Source of the DNA: Enterococcus xiangfangensis
GTDB lineage: Bacteria > Bacillota > Bacilli > Lactobacillales > Enterococcaceae
NCBI RefSeq assembly: GCF_005405365.1
Contig: NZ_BJDX01000004.1
Location: 124,001-188,000, forward strand
DNA: 64,000 nucleotides
Direction of reading: 5' to 3'
Made by a program: the position numbers and the translations under genes. Positions within the stretch are counted from its first letter, which is position 1. Each line of letters starts with the position of its first letter. The notes below the pieces were generated by a model that had not been told where the DNA came from, did no database searches, and was given only the letters and a program-made list of their open reading frames with translations. Shown here piece by piece: positions 25,115-34,011 of the stretch.

Positions 25115-26068
25115 ATGGAATCGATCATTGAATTTAAAGATGTCAGCAAAGAGTTTGAAGGCAATGTTGTCTTAAAAGATTTGAATTTATCGGTTAAAAA
25201 AGGAGAGATTTTCGTTTTAGTAGGACCTTCCGGCAGTGGGAAGACGACTTCTTTGAAAATGATCAATGGATTGATCGAACCTACTGACGGCAATCTTTAT
25301 TTTAAAGAAAAACGCATCAAAGATTATAATATCCAAAAACTACGCTGGCAAATCGGTTACGTCTTGCAGCAAATTGCTTTATTCCCAACAATGAGTGTAA
25401 AAGAAAATATCGAAGTCATTCCTGATATGCTTGGCTGGAATAAAAATCAGCGGAAAAAGCGGGTCGATGAATTATTGAAAGAAGTTGATATGGATCCTGA
25501 ACAGTTTCGTGATCGAATGCCTAGTGAACTATCCGGAGGTCAGCAACAAAGGATCGGAATCATTCGCGCACTAGCATCAGAGCCTGATATCGTCTTGATG
25601 GATGAACCCTTCAGCGCACTTGATCCGATTTCACGAGCAAGTTTGCAAGATCTCGTGTTGAAATTGCATCAAAAACTAGGGAATACGATCATATTTGTAA
25701 CGCATAATATGAAAGAAGCGCTGAAGATTGGCAGTCGTATCGCAGTAATGCACGAGGGTAAGTTGATCCAATGTGATACGCCAGAAGAAATTCAAAAGCA
25801 TCCTGCCAATCAATTTGTTGAAGAATTCTTTGATGAAACCACAGACGAAGTTTACACCCAGACACTTGAAGCGCTCTATAACGGCGGATTTTATCAAAAT
25901 GCTGAGAGCGCTGATTCTAAACTAGTAAGTCTAACGATCGATACAAGTTTAAGCGATGTTTTTGAACTGTTGACCAAACAAGAAGCGTTTACGATCGAAC
26001 GGGCAGGAAAAGTAGCCGGAAAAATCGATCGAAGCGATGTTTTCAGTTATTTAAGTCGGGAGGGCTAA
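25115..26068 (+). CDS. ABC transporter ATP-binding protein of the same transporter
   Basis: 317 residues. Walker A GPSGSGKTT near 37-45, Q-loop YVLQQIALFPTMSV, signature LSGGQQQR, Walker B IVLMDEPFSALDP and switch histidine VTHN. The C-terminal 80 residues are a shortened regulatory extension with CBS-like character (SLTIDTSLSDVFELLTKQEAF), as in OpuCA/EgtV. The start codon directly follows the stop of the permease gene, and the end overlaps the start of the reductase gene, so the three are one operon. Confidence 0.9.
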   Translation: MESIIEFKDVSKEFEGNVVLKDLNLSVKKGEIFVLVGPSGSGKTTSLKMINGLIEPTDGNLYFKEKRIKDYNIQKLRWQIGYVLQQIALFPTMSVKENIEVIPDMLGWNKNQRKKRVDELLKEVDMDPEQFRDRMPSELSGGQQQRIGIIRALASEPDIVLMDEPFSALDPISRASLQDLVLKLHQKLGNTIIFVTHNMKEALKIGSRIAVMHEGKLIQCDTPEEIQKHPANQFVEEFFDETTDEVYTQTLEALYNGGFYQNAESADSKLVSLTIDTSLSDVFELLTKQEAFTIERAGKVAGKIDRSDVFSYLSREG

Positions 26069-27393
26069 TGATGGAAAAATATGATGTGGTCGTGATCGGC
26101 AGCGGACCAGCTGGAAATTCTGCTGCGTACAGCTTAAAAGAACAGGGGAAAAAAGTCGCGATCATCGAGTCAGACTTGTGGGGCGGGACGTGTCCGAATC
26201 GCGGCTGTGATCCTAAAAAGATGCTGCTAAGCGGAGTGGAGGCTAAAAAACGAATCGAGACGATGATCGGCAAAGGGTTTGAACAAACACCAGAAATTAT
26301 TTGGGAAGAGCTGATGGCATTTAAGCAGAGCTATACGGATACTGTACCTGAAAATACGAAAAAAGGTTTAGCCGCAGCAAAAATTGATTTCTTCTATGGT
26401 CAGGCCAGCTTTATTGATACCAATCATATTACTGTTGACCAAGAAATAGTAGCAGCTGATCAATTTTTGATCGCAACCGGTCAACGTCCTGCGGTCTTAC
26501 CAATCGATGGCCAAGACTTATTGCAAAGCAGTACAGATTTCTTAGAGTTGGAACACTTACCTGAAAAGATCGCTTTTATCGGAGCCGGATATATCGCCTT
26601 TGAATTAGCTATGATCGCAAATGCTGCTGGGTCAGAAGTCCATATTATCCATCACAATGAACGTCCATTAAAAGAATTTGATCAAGAATTAGTGATGGCT
26701 TTAGTCGAACATATGAAATCAGCTGGCATTCAATTTCATTTTAATGTAGATACTAAAGCCGTTGAACATTTGCAGCAATATCGAATTATCGGGGAAGCAT
26801 TTGAATTGAGTGCAGATATGGTGATTGGAGCAACGGGGCGTATTCCAAATATTGAAGAGTTAAATTTAGAAAATGCCGGCGTTGCTTATGATAAAAAAGG
26901 CATCAAAGTAGACAATCAATTACGAACGACACAGCGAACGATTTTTGCTTGCGGAGATGTTTTATCAAAGACTCAGCCTAAACTCACACCAGTTGCTGGT
27001 TTTGAGGCAAGTTATGTCGCAAAGGCCCTTAATGGTGAAACTGCCGCGATCAATTACCCGTTGATCCCAACGATTGTCTTTGGCGATCAGCGCTTAGCTA
27101 GAATTGGATTAAGTGAAAAAGAGCTGGCTGTTCATCCAGAGCGATACCATGCTCAGACAATCGATCTTTCTAGTTGGTATACGTATCGTCGGCTCAATGA
27201 TCAAGGCGCTAAGATCAAGCTTATCTATGATGAAACAGACACGATTGTTGCGATTACTTGCTTAAGCCAAGTAGCCGATGAAGTCATCAATTATCTCTTG
27301 ATTGTTTTGACGAAGAAGATGACACACGAAGAGGTAGAAAAATATATCTTTGCCTACCCAAGTCCAGCCAGTGATCTTTCATATTTTATTTAA
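26068..27393 (+). CDS. Pyridine nucleotide-disulfide oxidoreductase (class I)
   Basis: 441 residues. FAD-binding GSGPAGNSAA near the N-terminus, the redox pair in GGTCPNRGCDPKK, an NAD(P)-binding GAGYIAFELA near 170, the second FAD motif FACGDV near 295, and the dimerisation domain. Such enzymes reduce glutathione, mycothiol-like or other disulfides, or metals. The usual C-terminal H-x-x-x-x-E active-site pair is not clear: the end reads FAYPSPASDL, where HPTxxE would be expected, so the catalytic base may be missing and the substrate may be atypical. TAATG overlap with the ATPase gene (or ATG 3 bases later). It may keep an imported thiol such as ergothioneine reduced; this is inference. Confidence 0.87.
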   Translation: MMEKYDVVVIGSGPAGNSAAYSLKEQGKKVAIIESDLWGGTCPNRGCDPKKMLLSGVEAKKRIETMIGKGFEQTPEIIWEELMAFKQSYTDTVPENTKKGLAAAKIDFFYGQASFIDTNHITVDQEIVAADQFLIATGQRPAVLPIDGQDLLQSSTDFLELEHLPEKIAFIGAGYIAFELAMIANAAGSEVHIIHHNERPLKEFDQELVMALVEHMKSAGIQFHFNVDTKAVEHLQQYRIIGEAFELSADMVIGATGRIPNIEELNLENAGVAYDKKGIKVDNQLRTTQRTIFACGDVLSKTQPKLTPVAGFEASYVAKALNGETAAINYPLIPTIVFGDQRLARIGLSEKELAVHPERYHAQTIDLSSWYTYRRLNDQGAKIKLIYDETDTIVAITCLSQVADEVINYLLIVLTKKMTHEEVEKYIFAYPSPASDLSYFI

Positions 27394-27419
27394 AACAGAG
27401 GGGAACCTCTGTTTTTTTT
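27394..27419 (+). terminator. Terminator of the transporter-reductase operon
   Basis: AACAGAGG, GGAA loop, CCTCTGTT and eight T residues. Confidence 0.92.
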
Positions 27420-27467
27420 GATACAGATATGCTAAAGTTTACGAAAATACGTTCCCATGGTGAGATT

Positions 27468-28154
27468 ATGAAAACAACTTTAACCCAAGAAATTGAAAAA
27501 GCTTTGTACTATTATTGTATTGAACTCGGCGGAATCGTCGTTGAAGAAGTTACCATGCCGGATGAGCAAGGTATCGTTGATACGCTAGCTTGTTTTTTTA
27601 AACCAAATGCAGAAACAGAGTGGCGTTGTTACGAGTTGAAAGTCACAAAAGCAGATTTTTATTCAAAAGCCAAACTTTCCTTTATTGGTCATTACAATTA
27701 TTTTGTTTTAACTGAAGAGTTGTACAAAAAAGTCCAAGATGATATTCCCAGCGAGATTGGGGTCTTAGTTTACCGCCCTTACCAACAGGTCGATGATTTA
27801 CCGGCGGATGGAACTTTTTTTATCGCTAAAAAACCGGTAAAGCGTTCGTTACAAGTGGAAGAGTCTGCGCTGACTCAGCGCTTTATGGCTTCGTTATTTC
27901 GAGAGGTGCAAAAAGCCAAACGAATGTCTTACGGAACTAGTTTCTTCTCGACAGAACAATTGTACAAAGAATTACGGCGGCGTTTAGCAGAAAAAGACAG
28001 CTTGCAAGCAGATAATTATTATCAGCGATTTATCGAAGATGTCCAGTCCGCCCGAATCGAAAGTTTAGAAGAAGAGCTGCGAGCACTAGAACAAGATTAT
28101 GAATTTTTACGACAAAGACAGGTCCGACGAAGACCGACTGAACCATTGGAGTGA
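27468..28154 (+). CDS. MmcB-like predicted nuclease-fold protein
   Basis: 228 residues. DEQGIVDTLACFF followed by WRCYELKVTKADFYS has the D...ExK pattern of the PD-(D/E)xK nuclease fold, and SFIGHYNYFVLTEELY resembles MmcB/YraN-related repair proteins. The C-terminal third is a long charged helix (SLEEELRALEQDYEFLRQRQ), likely coiled coil. ATG at 27468 with GGTGAG upstream. The next gene starts 5 bases after the stop, so the unit is an operon with an sce7725-type protein and a GNAT enzyme. Probably DNA-related; no direct proof. Confidence 0.6.
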   Translation: MKTTLTQEIEKALYYYCIELGGIVVEEVTMPDEQGIVDTLACFFKPNAETEWRCYELKVTKADFYSKAKLSFIGHYNYFVLTEELYKKVQDDIPSEIGVLVYRPYQQVDDLPADGTFFIAKKPVKRSLQVEESALTQRFMASLFREVQKAKRMSYGTSFFSTEQLYKELRRRLAEKDSLQADNYYQRFIEDVQSARIESLEEELRALEQDYEFLRQRQVRRRPTEPLE

Positions 28155-28159
28155 TTTCT

Positions 28160-29071
28160 ATGTACTACCCATATTTGCGCGGGAAACAGTTTGACCTGTT
28201 AGCGATTAATACTTTGATCAATGAACAACGCTGGTCTTCTAAAATCAAGCCCGTCATTGAACCCGTCCGCGATTCAGCGACTTTAAAAAAAACCATTGAA
28301 ACATTCGATAAAAATGCGTTCATTTGTTACTTAGTGACGAATCCGCAAGTTGGAACAGCGAAGCTTTTTGCCCAGAAGCGATTTGAATGGAAACTAAGTG
28401 AAACTTCTACTATAAAAAAGGCGGAGATTGTGACAAAAGAAAACCCATTTGACGCGGAGCTTTATTTATTTAATGCAACTTCTCCGCGAAAATCCAAGCA
28501 ATTAGCTATTCCGCAAGAAGCTCTTTCGATCATTCCAGATCAAGGCAGGTTTAGAATTTTAGAAATCACAAATAAAATTTTACTCAGAGAAGCCTTCCAA
28601 GCTAAAAAAAATGTTGCGGATTATGTCGAAAAAGCAGATGATTTTTATAGCGACGAACATCTTTATCTAAGAACAGATTCGATTGGATTTAGTGATTACG
28701 CGCTCGATGGCAGTCATTACTTTGATAAAGGCGGTCCAAGCAGAGCAATCGCGCTTCATATCAGCTATTTTGATGCCTATCTTAATTTAAGAATCAAACA
28801 CTTTGTATCTGACAGTAATGAAAATGCACAAGATCAAAAAGGCAAATTTTTTGAGGCATTGGAAAAATTATCCAGCTGGTATTCACGAAATCAAGACCAG
28901 CTGCTATTGACCCTTGGTTTAGCAGAACTGCTGCACTATCAAGCAACACAAAAATTTCCTGGTCTCGGAACGATTAAGAAGTGGTCGTTAGCGCACCATT
29001 TAGAATTGATTGGCGCTTTTTTAGAACATGGGGACCACTGGCAGAGAGGATGGCAAAATAATGGGCTATGA
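28160..29071 (+). CDS. sce7725-type conserved protein
   Basis: 303 residues. The start MYYPYLRGKQFDLLAI and the later SIGFSDYALDG and GPSRAIALHISYFD agree with the sce7725 family as I remember it. Sce7725 proteins often sit beside nuclease-fold sce7726 proteins; here the neighbour upstream is an MmcB-like ExK protein, a comparable pairing. GGAGTG lies 9 bases before the ATG at 28160. Function unknown; the pairing suggests a DNA-processing or defence-like pair fixed in the core genome. Confidence 0.7.
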   Translation: MYYPYLRGKQFDLLAINTLINEQRWSSKIKPVIEPVRDSATLKKTIETFDKNAFICYLVTNPQVGTAKLFAQKRFEWKLSETSTIKKAEIVTKENPFDAELYLFNATSPRKSKQLAIPQEALSIIPDQGRFRILEITNKILLREAFQAKKNVADYVEKADDFYSDEHLYLRTDSIGFSDYALDGSHYFDKGGPSRAIALHISYFDAYLNLRIKHFVSDSNENAQDQKGKFFEALEKLSSWYSRNQDQLLLTLGLAELLHYQATQKFPGLGTIKKWSLAHHLELIGAFLEHGDHWQRGWQNNGL

Positions 29072-29708
29072 AGACGAAGATTTTATTATTAGACAAGCAA
29101 AACAAATGGGGGAGCTTTTAGGTGGCATTATCGGCAAAGAAGATGCTGAAGCAATTTTATCTTTTGGCGATCAAGCCAAAATAAGCGAACCAAAAGAAAC
29201 TGAATTTGATTTTCGACTAAGTACTTTAGAAGATATTTCGGCAATTGGCGTCATTATTAATGAAGCCAAACAATATTTAAAAGAGCAAGGCTCGCCGCAA
29301 TGGCAAAATGGTCATGAGCCCCATGAAGCAGTAATCCGTAAAGATATCAGCAAAAAAGCCAGCTATGTGCTGACTTTAAAAGGTGAAATTGTTGGCACGA
29401 TTGCCTTGATTGCTGAAAAAGATCCTAGTTATGAAGCAATCGAAGGAAAGTGGCAAGGCACTGGTCCTTATGTCGCACTGCATCATGCAGCAATCAGCCA
29501 AACTCATCGCAGTAGGGGATTAGGGAAACACTTGTTGAGCCTAGCAATCAATCAGGCGAAAACATTAGGCTATAAAGATATACGAATCGATACGTATCCT
29601 GCAAATCAACCGATGCTCCATCTGATTGAAAAACTTGGATTTACTTATTGCGGAATGATTTATTTTCCATTTGAACACGGAGAGCGCAAAGCATTTCAGC
29701 TAATTTAA
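29061..29708 (+). CDS. GNAT acetyltransferase with short N-terminal DUF6483-like segment
   Basis: 215 residues. Residues 1-45 (YEDEDFIIRQAKQMGELLGGIIG) resemble the DUF6483 helical segment. Residues 55-215 form a GNAT domain: RLSTLEDISAIGVII, the acetyl-CoA loop SRGLGKHLLSLA (variant of RxxGxG/A) and a C-terminal GFTYCGMIYF. Proteins of this type N-acetylate small molecules or protein N-termini; the substrate is unknown. It overlaps the upstream gene by 11 bases and converges on the guanylate-kinase-like gene with a 9-base overlap of the two stop regions. Confidence 0.8.
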   Translation: MGYEDEDFIIRQAKQMGELLGGIIGKEDAEAILSFGDQAKISEPKETEFDFRLSTLEDISAIGVIINEAKQYLKEQGSPQWQNGHEPHEAVIRKDISKKASYVLTLKGEIVGTIALIAEKDPSYEAIEGKWQGTGPYVALHHAAISQTHRSRGLGKHLLSLAINQAKTLGYKDIRIDTYPANQPMLHLIEKLGFTYCGMIYFPFEHGERKAFQLI

Positions 29709-30239
29709 TGCCTGTTGTAGTTGAGCCAACATATCGTCTAAAGAAGTTTCTCCGTTGATCTCAATCAAATTCGGAAATTTTCTCAACCGAGCTAAGTTTT
29801 CCTGATCTTGTTGAAAAATTGCTGAGCGTCTTGCTACCTCGCTAGCGTCACGCTTTTCCAGTCGGTCAATGATCGTTTCTTTGGAGATATTGATCCAAAT
29901 TGGAACCACTTGATTGCCAAAGAGGCGATGCAAGTTAATAAACCCTGTCGTAGTGATTGGATCATAACAATCACCGACAGCTAATGCGTTTTGCAGTGTA
30001 GCTTTGGCAATCCCGTAAAACTGTCCGTCATACGTATCGTATTCAGCAAACTGTTCTTGTTGTACCATCTGTTCGAATTCTTTTTTTGAAACAAAGTAGT
30101 AGTCAGTTCCATGTTTTTCTCCTTTACGAGGAGCACGCGTTGTATAAGAAATAATTTTTTGTTCGGGAGAAAAAGCTTTTTCAGCCAAACTGGTTTTGCC
30201 TGATCCGCTTGGTCCAATGAATAAATAGCAATGATTCAT
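29700..30239 (-). CDS. Guanylate-kinase-like P-loop protein
   Basis: 179 residues. P-loop GPSGSGKTSL near residues 9-18, GMP-binding signature SYTTRAPRKGEKHGTDYYF and a lid-type RLEKRD. This is the guanylate kinase fold, but shorter than housekeeping Gmk (about 205) and with weaker C-terminal parts, so it is probably a paralogue rather than the essential enzyme. It could phosphorylate GMP or a related nucleotide. It is divergent from pbp5, with about 65 bp between the starts. Confidence 0.8.
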   Translation of the reverse strand: MNHCYLFIGPSGSGKTSLAEKAFSPEQKIISYTTRAPRKGEKHGTDYYFVSKKEFEQMVQQEQFAEYDTYDGQFYGIAKATLQNALAVGDCYDPITTTGFINLHRLFGNQVVPIWINISKETIIDRLEKRDASEVARRSAIFQQDQENLARLRKFPNLIEINGETSLDDMLAQLQQALN

Positions 30240-30304
30240 ATTTTACACGTCCTTTTTTATAGTATAAAGAATGAGGACAAAAGATGCTAGAGAGGAAGTC
30301 CATA

Positions 30305-32326
30305 ATGGAAAGAAGTACACGCAATACGAAACCAAATAAGAAGCTGCCGATTATGATCGGCGGGATTATTATTCTGCTCATCGTTGGATTTTTCAGCGTT
30401 CGGGCATATCAAGCAAGTCAAGTCAAAAAACAAGGTGAGAAAACTGTAACCGCCTTTGTTAAGAGTCTGCAAAAAGGCAACTATCAAGATACACCTAAAA
30501 ATCTAAGTACCCGTTCACTCAAGAAAAGCGGGTATACAAAAAAACAGGTCGCCGAAAAATATCAGTCGATTTTTTCTGGGATTAGTGCCTCAAATATTAA
30601 GTTAAAAAATCTGGCTGTTGACAAAAAGTCCGGTAATTATCAGTTTTCCTATGAGCTAGCGATAAATACTGGTTTTGGCAAATTAAAAAATCAAAAGTAT
30701 TCTGGTACATTGAGCAATGACGGTCAATCAATCAATTGGAAACCGAATTTGATTTTCCCTGGAATGTCTGGCAAGGATAAAGTCAATTATTCTGTCGATT
30801 CAGCTGTCCGCGGAGAATTGCTGGATCGCAATGGTCAAAAAATTGCAGCAAACGGGACGGTCTATCAATTAGGTGTCATACCTAAAAATCTCGGTACAGA
30901 AAACCGAACAACAAAAATCGCAGCAATTGCTGACAGTCTGGATCTTACCGTTGATGAAGTGGAAGCAGCATTGGCTCAAAGCTGGGTACAAGATAATTTA
31001 TTTGTACCATTAACAACAACAGCAGATGTGCCGGCAGAACTTGCAGACGGCTTAGAAGCGCGGGAAACAACTGGTCGGACCTATCCTTTAAAAGAAGCGG
31101 CAGCACAACTGATTGGTTATGTCGGAAAAGTCACCGCAGAAGATATTAAGAAGAATGATAAACTTGCTAGTGATAGTTTGATCGGTCGTAGCGGGTTAGA
31201 GATGGCATTAGATAAACAGTTACGCGGAAAAGACGGGGGTTCATTAGCGATTACGGATAGTAAAGGCAATGAAAAAAAAGTCTTGCAAAAGATTGCTAAA
31301 AAAGACGGTGCAACAATCAAATTAACGATCGACAGTCGTGCGCAGCAAATTGCATATGATGGTCTTGATGATCAAGCTGGGGCAAGTGTTGTAATGGCAC
31401 CAAAAACTGGTGATCTCTTAGTTGCTGCCAGCTCACCAAGTTTTGATCCAAATAAAATGACCAATGGCATTAGCCAAACGGATTATGATGCCTATAGCAA
31501 TGATGAGAATCAACCTTTCATGAGTCGCTTCGCTACAGGTTATGCACCAGGCTCAACCTTTAAAACAATCACCGCGGCAATCGGATTGGATGCGGGCACT
31601 TTAGATCCTAGTGAAGAGTTAACCATCGACGGATTGAAGTGGCAAAAGGACAGTTCTTGGGGTTCTTATCAAATTACTCGTGTTTCGGAGGCCAGTCCAG
31701 TCAATTTGAAGACCGCTTTGGTTTATTCAGATAATATCTATATGGCACAAGAAACGTTAAAAATGGGCGAAAAAACATTCCGGGCCGGTTTAGATAAATT
31801 TATTTTCGGCCAAGACTTAGATCTGCCAATTGCGATGGATCCTGCTCAAATTTCTACGAATGATAGTTTTGATTCAGAGATCTTATTAGCCGATACCGGT
31901 TATGGACAAGGACAATTATTATTGAATCCAATCCAACAGATCACTGCTTACTCTGTTTTTCCTAATCAGGGGACATTGGTTTATCCGAAATTGATCGCTG
32001 ATCAAAAAACAACGAATAAAAAGGAAGTGATCAAAGCTAGTTCGGCTGAAACTATCACTGAAGATATGCAAGCAGTCGTCAGCGATGAAAATGGGACAGC
32101 TCATAGTTTGGCCGCATTGAATATCCCGCTGGCAGCTAAAACCGGGACAGCGGAAATCAAGCAGACCCAAGATGAAAAAGGTCAGGAAAATAGTTTCTTA
32201 TATGCATTTGATTCAGCTAAACAAAATTATTCAGTCGTTGAATTTCTTGAAAATAAGCCTGAAGGAACTTCCGCTACAGATCTTTCCAAAACTTTGTTGA
32301 CCTATTTGCAACAGACCTATCAATAA
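30305..32326 (+). CDS. pbp5: Low-affinity class B penicillin-binding protein (Pbp5-type transpeptidase)
   Basis: 673 residues. Signal anchor at about 14-36, a MecA-N/NTF2-like domain (about 40-155), dimerisation domain (about 160-320) and transpeptidase domain with STFK at 417-420 (Ser417 nucleophile), SDN at 475-477 and KTGT at 612-615. This order and the start MERSTRN match enterococcal Pbp5 (Pbp4 in E. faecalis), which cross-links peptidoglycan even when other PBPs are blocked by beta-lactams. ATG 30305 is chosen by family length; ATG 30284 also has AGGA before it. Unlike the E. faecium locus, no psr or ftsW gene is adjacent; the neighbours are a guanylate-kinase-like gene and a 60-codon gene. 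Confidence 0.93.
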   Translation: MERSTRNTKPNKKLPIMIGGIIILLIVGFFSVRAYQASQVKKQGEKTVTAFVKSLQKGNYQDTPKNLSTRSLKKSGYTKKQVAEKYQSIFSGISASNIKLKNLAVDKKSGNYQFSYELAINTGFGKLKNQKYSGTLSNDGQSINWKPNLIFPGMSGKDKVNYSVDSAVRGELLDRNGQKIAANGTVYQLGVIPKNLGTENRTTKIAAIADSLDLTVDEVEAALAQSWVQDNLFVPLTTTADVPAELADGLEARETTGRTYPLKEAAAQLIGYVGKVTAEDIKKNDKLASDSLIGRSGLEMALDKQLRGKDGGSLAITDSKGNEKKVLQKIAKKDGATIKLTIDSRAQQIAYDGLDDQAGASVVMAPKTGDLLVAASSPSFDPNKMTNGISQTDYDAYSNDENQPFMSRFATGYAPGSTFKTITAAIGLDAGTLDPSEELTIDGLKWQKDSSWGSYQITRVSEASPVNLKTALVYSDNIYMAQETLKMGEKTFRAGLDKFIFGQDLDLPIAMDPAQISTNDSFDSEILLADTGYGQGQLLLNPIQQITAYSVFPNQGTLVYPKLIADQKTTNKKEVIKASSAETITEDMQAVVSDENGTAHSLAALNIPLAAKTGTAEIKQTQDEKGQENSFLYAFDSAKQNYSVVEFLENKPEGTSATDLSKTLLTYLQQTYQ

Positions 32327-32381
32327 AATACTTGTCTGAAAAGCGGATGCTTGGTAAGATATCCAAGAAGGACGGTGTCTT

Positions 32382-32564
32382 ATGAACAAGCGACAACGAA
32401 AAAAACAAGCATACAAGCAATACATTCGTGCAATTTTTGAAGGCTACGAAAAAATGTTAGAAGATCCTAGCATTGCTGAGTTACATTTCAGCTATTTAAA
32501 AGAAACAACCTACTTGGAACGCGATGACCAAGCTAAGATTCACTTTACTACTAAAGAAAAATAA
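32382..32564 (+). CDS. Small conserved basic/helical protein
   Basis: 60 residues starting MNKRQRKKQAYKQYIR, then a helical acidic part and DDQAKIHFTTKEK. AAGGACGG lies upstream and a strong terminator follows 6 bases after the stop. It lies 55 bp behind pbp5 and may be read from the same transcript. No family recognised. Confidence 0.6.
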   Translation: MNKRQRKKQAYKQYIRAIFEGYEKMLEDPSIAELHFSYLKETTYLERDDQAKIHFTTKEK

Positions 32565-32570
32565 TTAATC

Positions 32571-32604
32571 AAAGAGACTGCGGCAAAATGTCGCAGTCTC
32601 TTTT
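32571..32604 (+). terminator. Terminator after pbp5 and the small gene
   Basis: AAAGAGACTGCG (32571-32582) pairs with CGCAGTCTCTTT and T residues follow. The same type of AGAGRCTGYG stem recurs at 43976 and may be a dispersed terminator form in this genome. Confidence 0.92.
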
Positions 32605-32774
32605 GGCTAATCATAAAGCATAACAGCTCAAATTTTCCCTCCGTCCTAAGGCTGAAAAAATAATTAAGAGATTCTTAGTTTACTAAATAATTGTTTAAAG
32701 AATCGGTCTATGAGTAAGTAAAAAAAGATAAATGAGTTAAAATACGTATATCAAGAGATACAGGAGGCATTCTA

Positions 32775-33812
32775 ATGAAACTTCATAAATATATTCTATT
32801 GGCCGGAGCAGGTCTTTTCCTTAGTGCTGGATTGATCGGTCAAACAAATGCTCAAGCCGCATCAGATGATGGCGCAATCAACGAACGTTGGGGAAAATCG
32901 ACTTTTGTAGCGGGAGCGGGATTGAGTCAGCAACAATTGACTGAAACGATGGATACGTTAAAGATCAGTCAAGATACTGTTAAAATGGAACAAGCAACAG
33001 GAGCGGATCTTGTAAAATATTTAGGTTATGGTAGCGGTGATGATAGCGTCATGCTTAGTTCAGTAGTCGTAAACCGCGAATATCAAGGTAAAGGAATCAA
33101 TGTCGAGATCTTGACACCGCAAAATATTACTCAAATCACAGCTGACCAATATAAAAATCCATTAGTTACTGCTGGGATCACTGATGCAACGGTTAAAGTT
33201 GCTAGTGTAGTGAAAGTAACTGGTGAAAGTGCCTTGACCGGGGTATATAAAGCCTTTGAAGCAAATGGAGAGACGGTTGATCCTGAACGAGCACAACTGG
33301 CACAAACGGAATTAGATACGACGTCAGATGTTGCGCAATCAGTCGTCGACAATGCGAATGAACAAAGTCAAAACCAAGATCTGTCTGATAATGAGAAGGA
33401 AAAAGCTGATGAAGCATATAAAGCACAATTGAATCAGGCATTAGTAGACATAAAAAAAGATCTAGCTGAGCTTAAAGAACAGCAAGGAGAATTGGCGACA
33501 AAAGAAGATGTCGAAAAAATCGTCAATGATGCCTTGGAAAAAAATAATTTGTCCCAGTACGTCACAAAAGATGATATTAATAAGCTGATAACATTAGCGC
33601 AACAATACCAAACAACGGATGGAGTATTAGACAAAGAATCCATCGAACAGTTAGATAAGATCAGCGATGATTTCAAAGGAACAGTCAATAAATTATCGGA
33701 TCAACTTGGGAAATTCGGCGACTCGCTTAAAGGGACGTTGGAAGATAATCAAGGATTCTTCGCTAACCTATGGCAGCAAATCAAAGATTTCTTTAGTGGT
33801 TTAACTAAATAA
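32775..33812 (+). CDS. Secreted DUF1002 protein
   Basis: 345 residues. Signal peptide of about 28 residues (LLAGAGLFLSAGLIG, then NAQA-A as a likely cleavage site). The mature N-terminal 150 residues (FVAGAGLSQQQLTETMDTL, YLGYGSGDDSVMLSS) match DUF1002, an extracellular family of unknown role in Firmicutes. The rest is a long charged helical region with several heptads and a final amphipathic FFANLWQQIKDFFSGL. GGAGG lies 8 bases upstream, and the gene has its own terminator. Probably located on or outside the cell surface. Confidence 0.85.
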   Translation: MKLHKYILLAGAGLFLSAGLIGQTNAQAASDDGAINERWGKSTFVAGAGLSQQQLTETMDTLKISQDTVKMEQATGADLVKYLGYGSGDDSVMLSSVVVNREYQGKGINVEILTPQNITQITADQYKNPLVTAGITDATVKVASVVKVTGESALTGVYKAFEANGETVDPERAQLAQTELDTTSDVAQSVVDNANEQSQNQDLSDNEKEKADEAYKAQLNQALVDIKKDLAELKEQQGELATKEDVEKIVNDALEKNNLSQYVTKDDINKLITLAQQYQTTDGVLDKESIEQLDKISDDFKGTVNKLSDQLGKFGDSLKGTLEDNQGFFANLWQQIKDFFSGLTK

Positions 33813-33817
33813 CAGAA

Positions 33818-33858
33818 AAAGATCGTGTTTTAGATTGCACTAGACACGGTCTTTTTTT
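33818..33858 (+). terminator. Terminator after the DUF1002 gene
   Basis: AAGATCGTGT pairs with ACACGGTCTT (one G-T pair), followed by seven T residues. Confidence 0.85.
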
Positions 33859-34011
33859 AGCTACTTTGATAGTTTATGCTTATCATTATCGCTGTGCTAG
33901 GGTAAAATAGAGGAGTGAGCTTCAATTCCAATTAGAGAATTTCCTATATTCCTAATTGAATTGAATAAAAATGATTGAAATAGATAATGATTAAATAAAG
34001 GAGGGTCTTAG

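Noticed and set aside
30305..32326. Acquired mecA-type gene
   Set aside because: The MecA-N domain is also normal in native enterococcal Pbp5, and composition fits the surrounding core genes.
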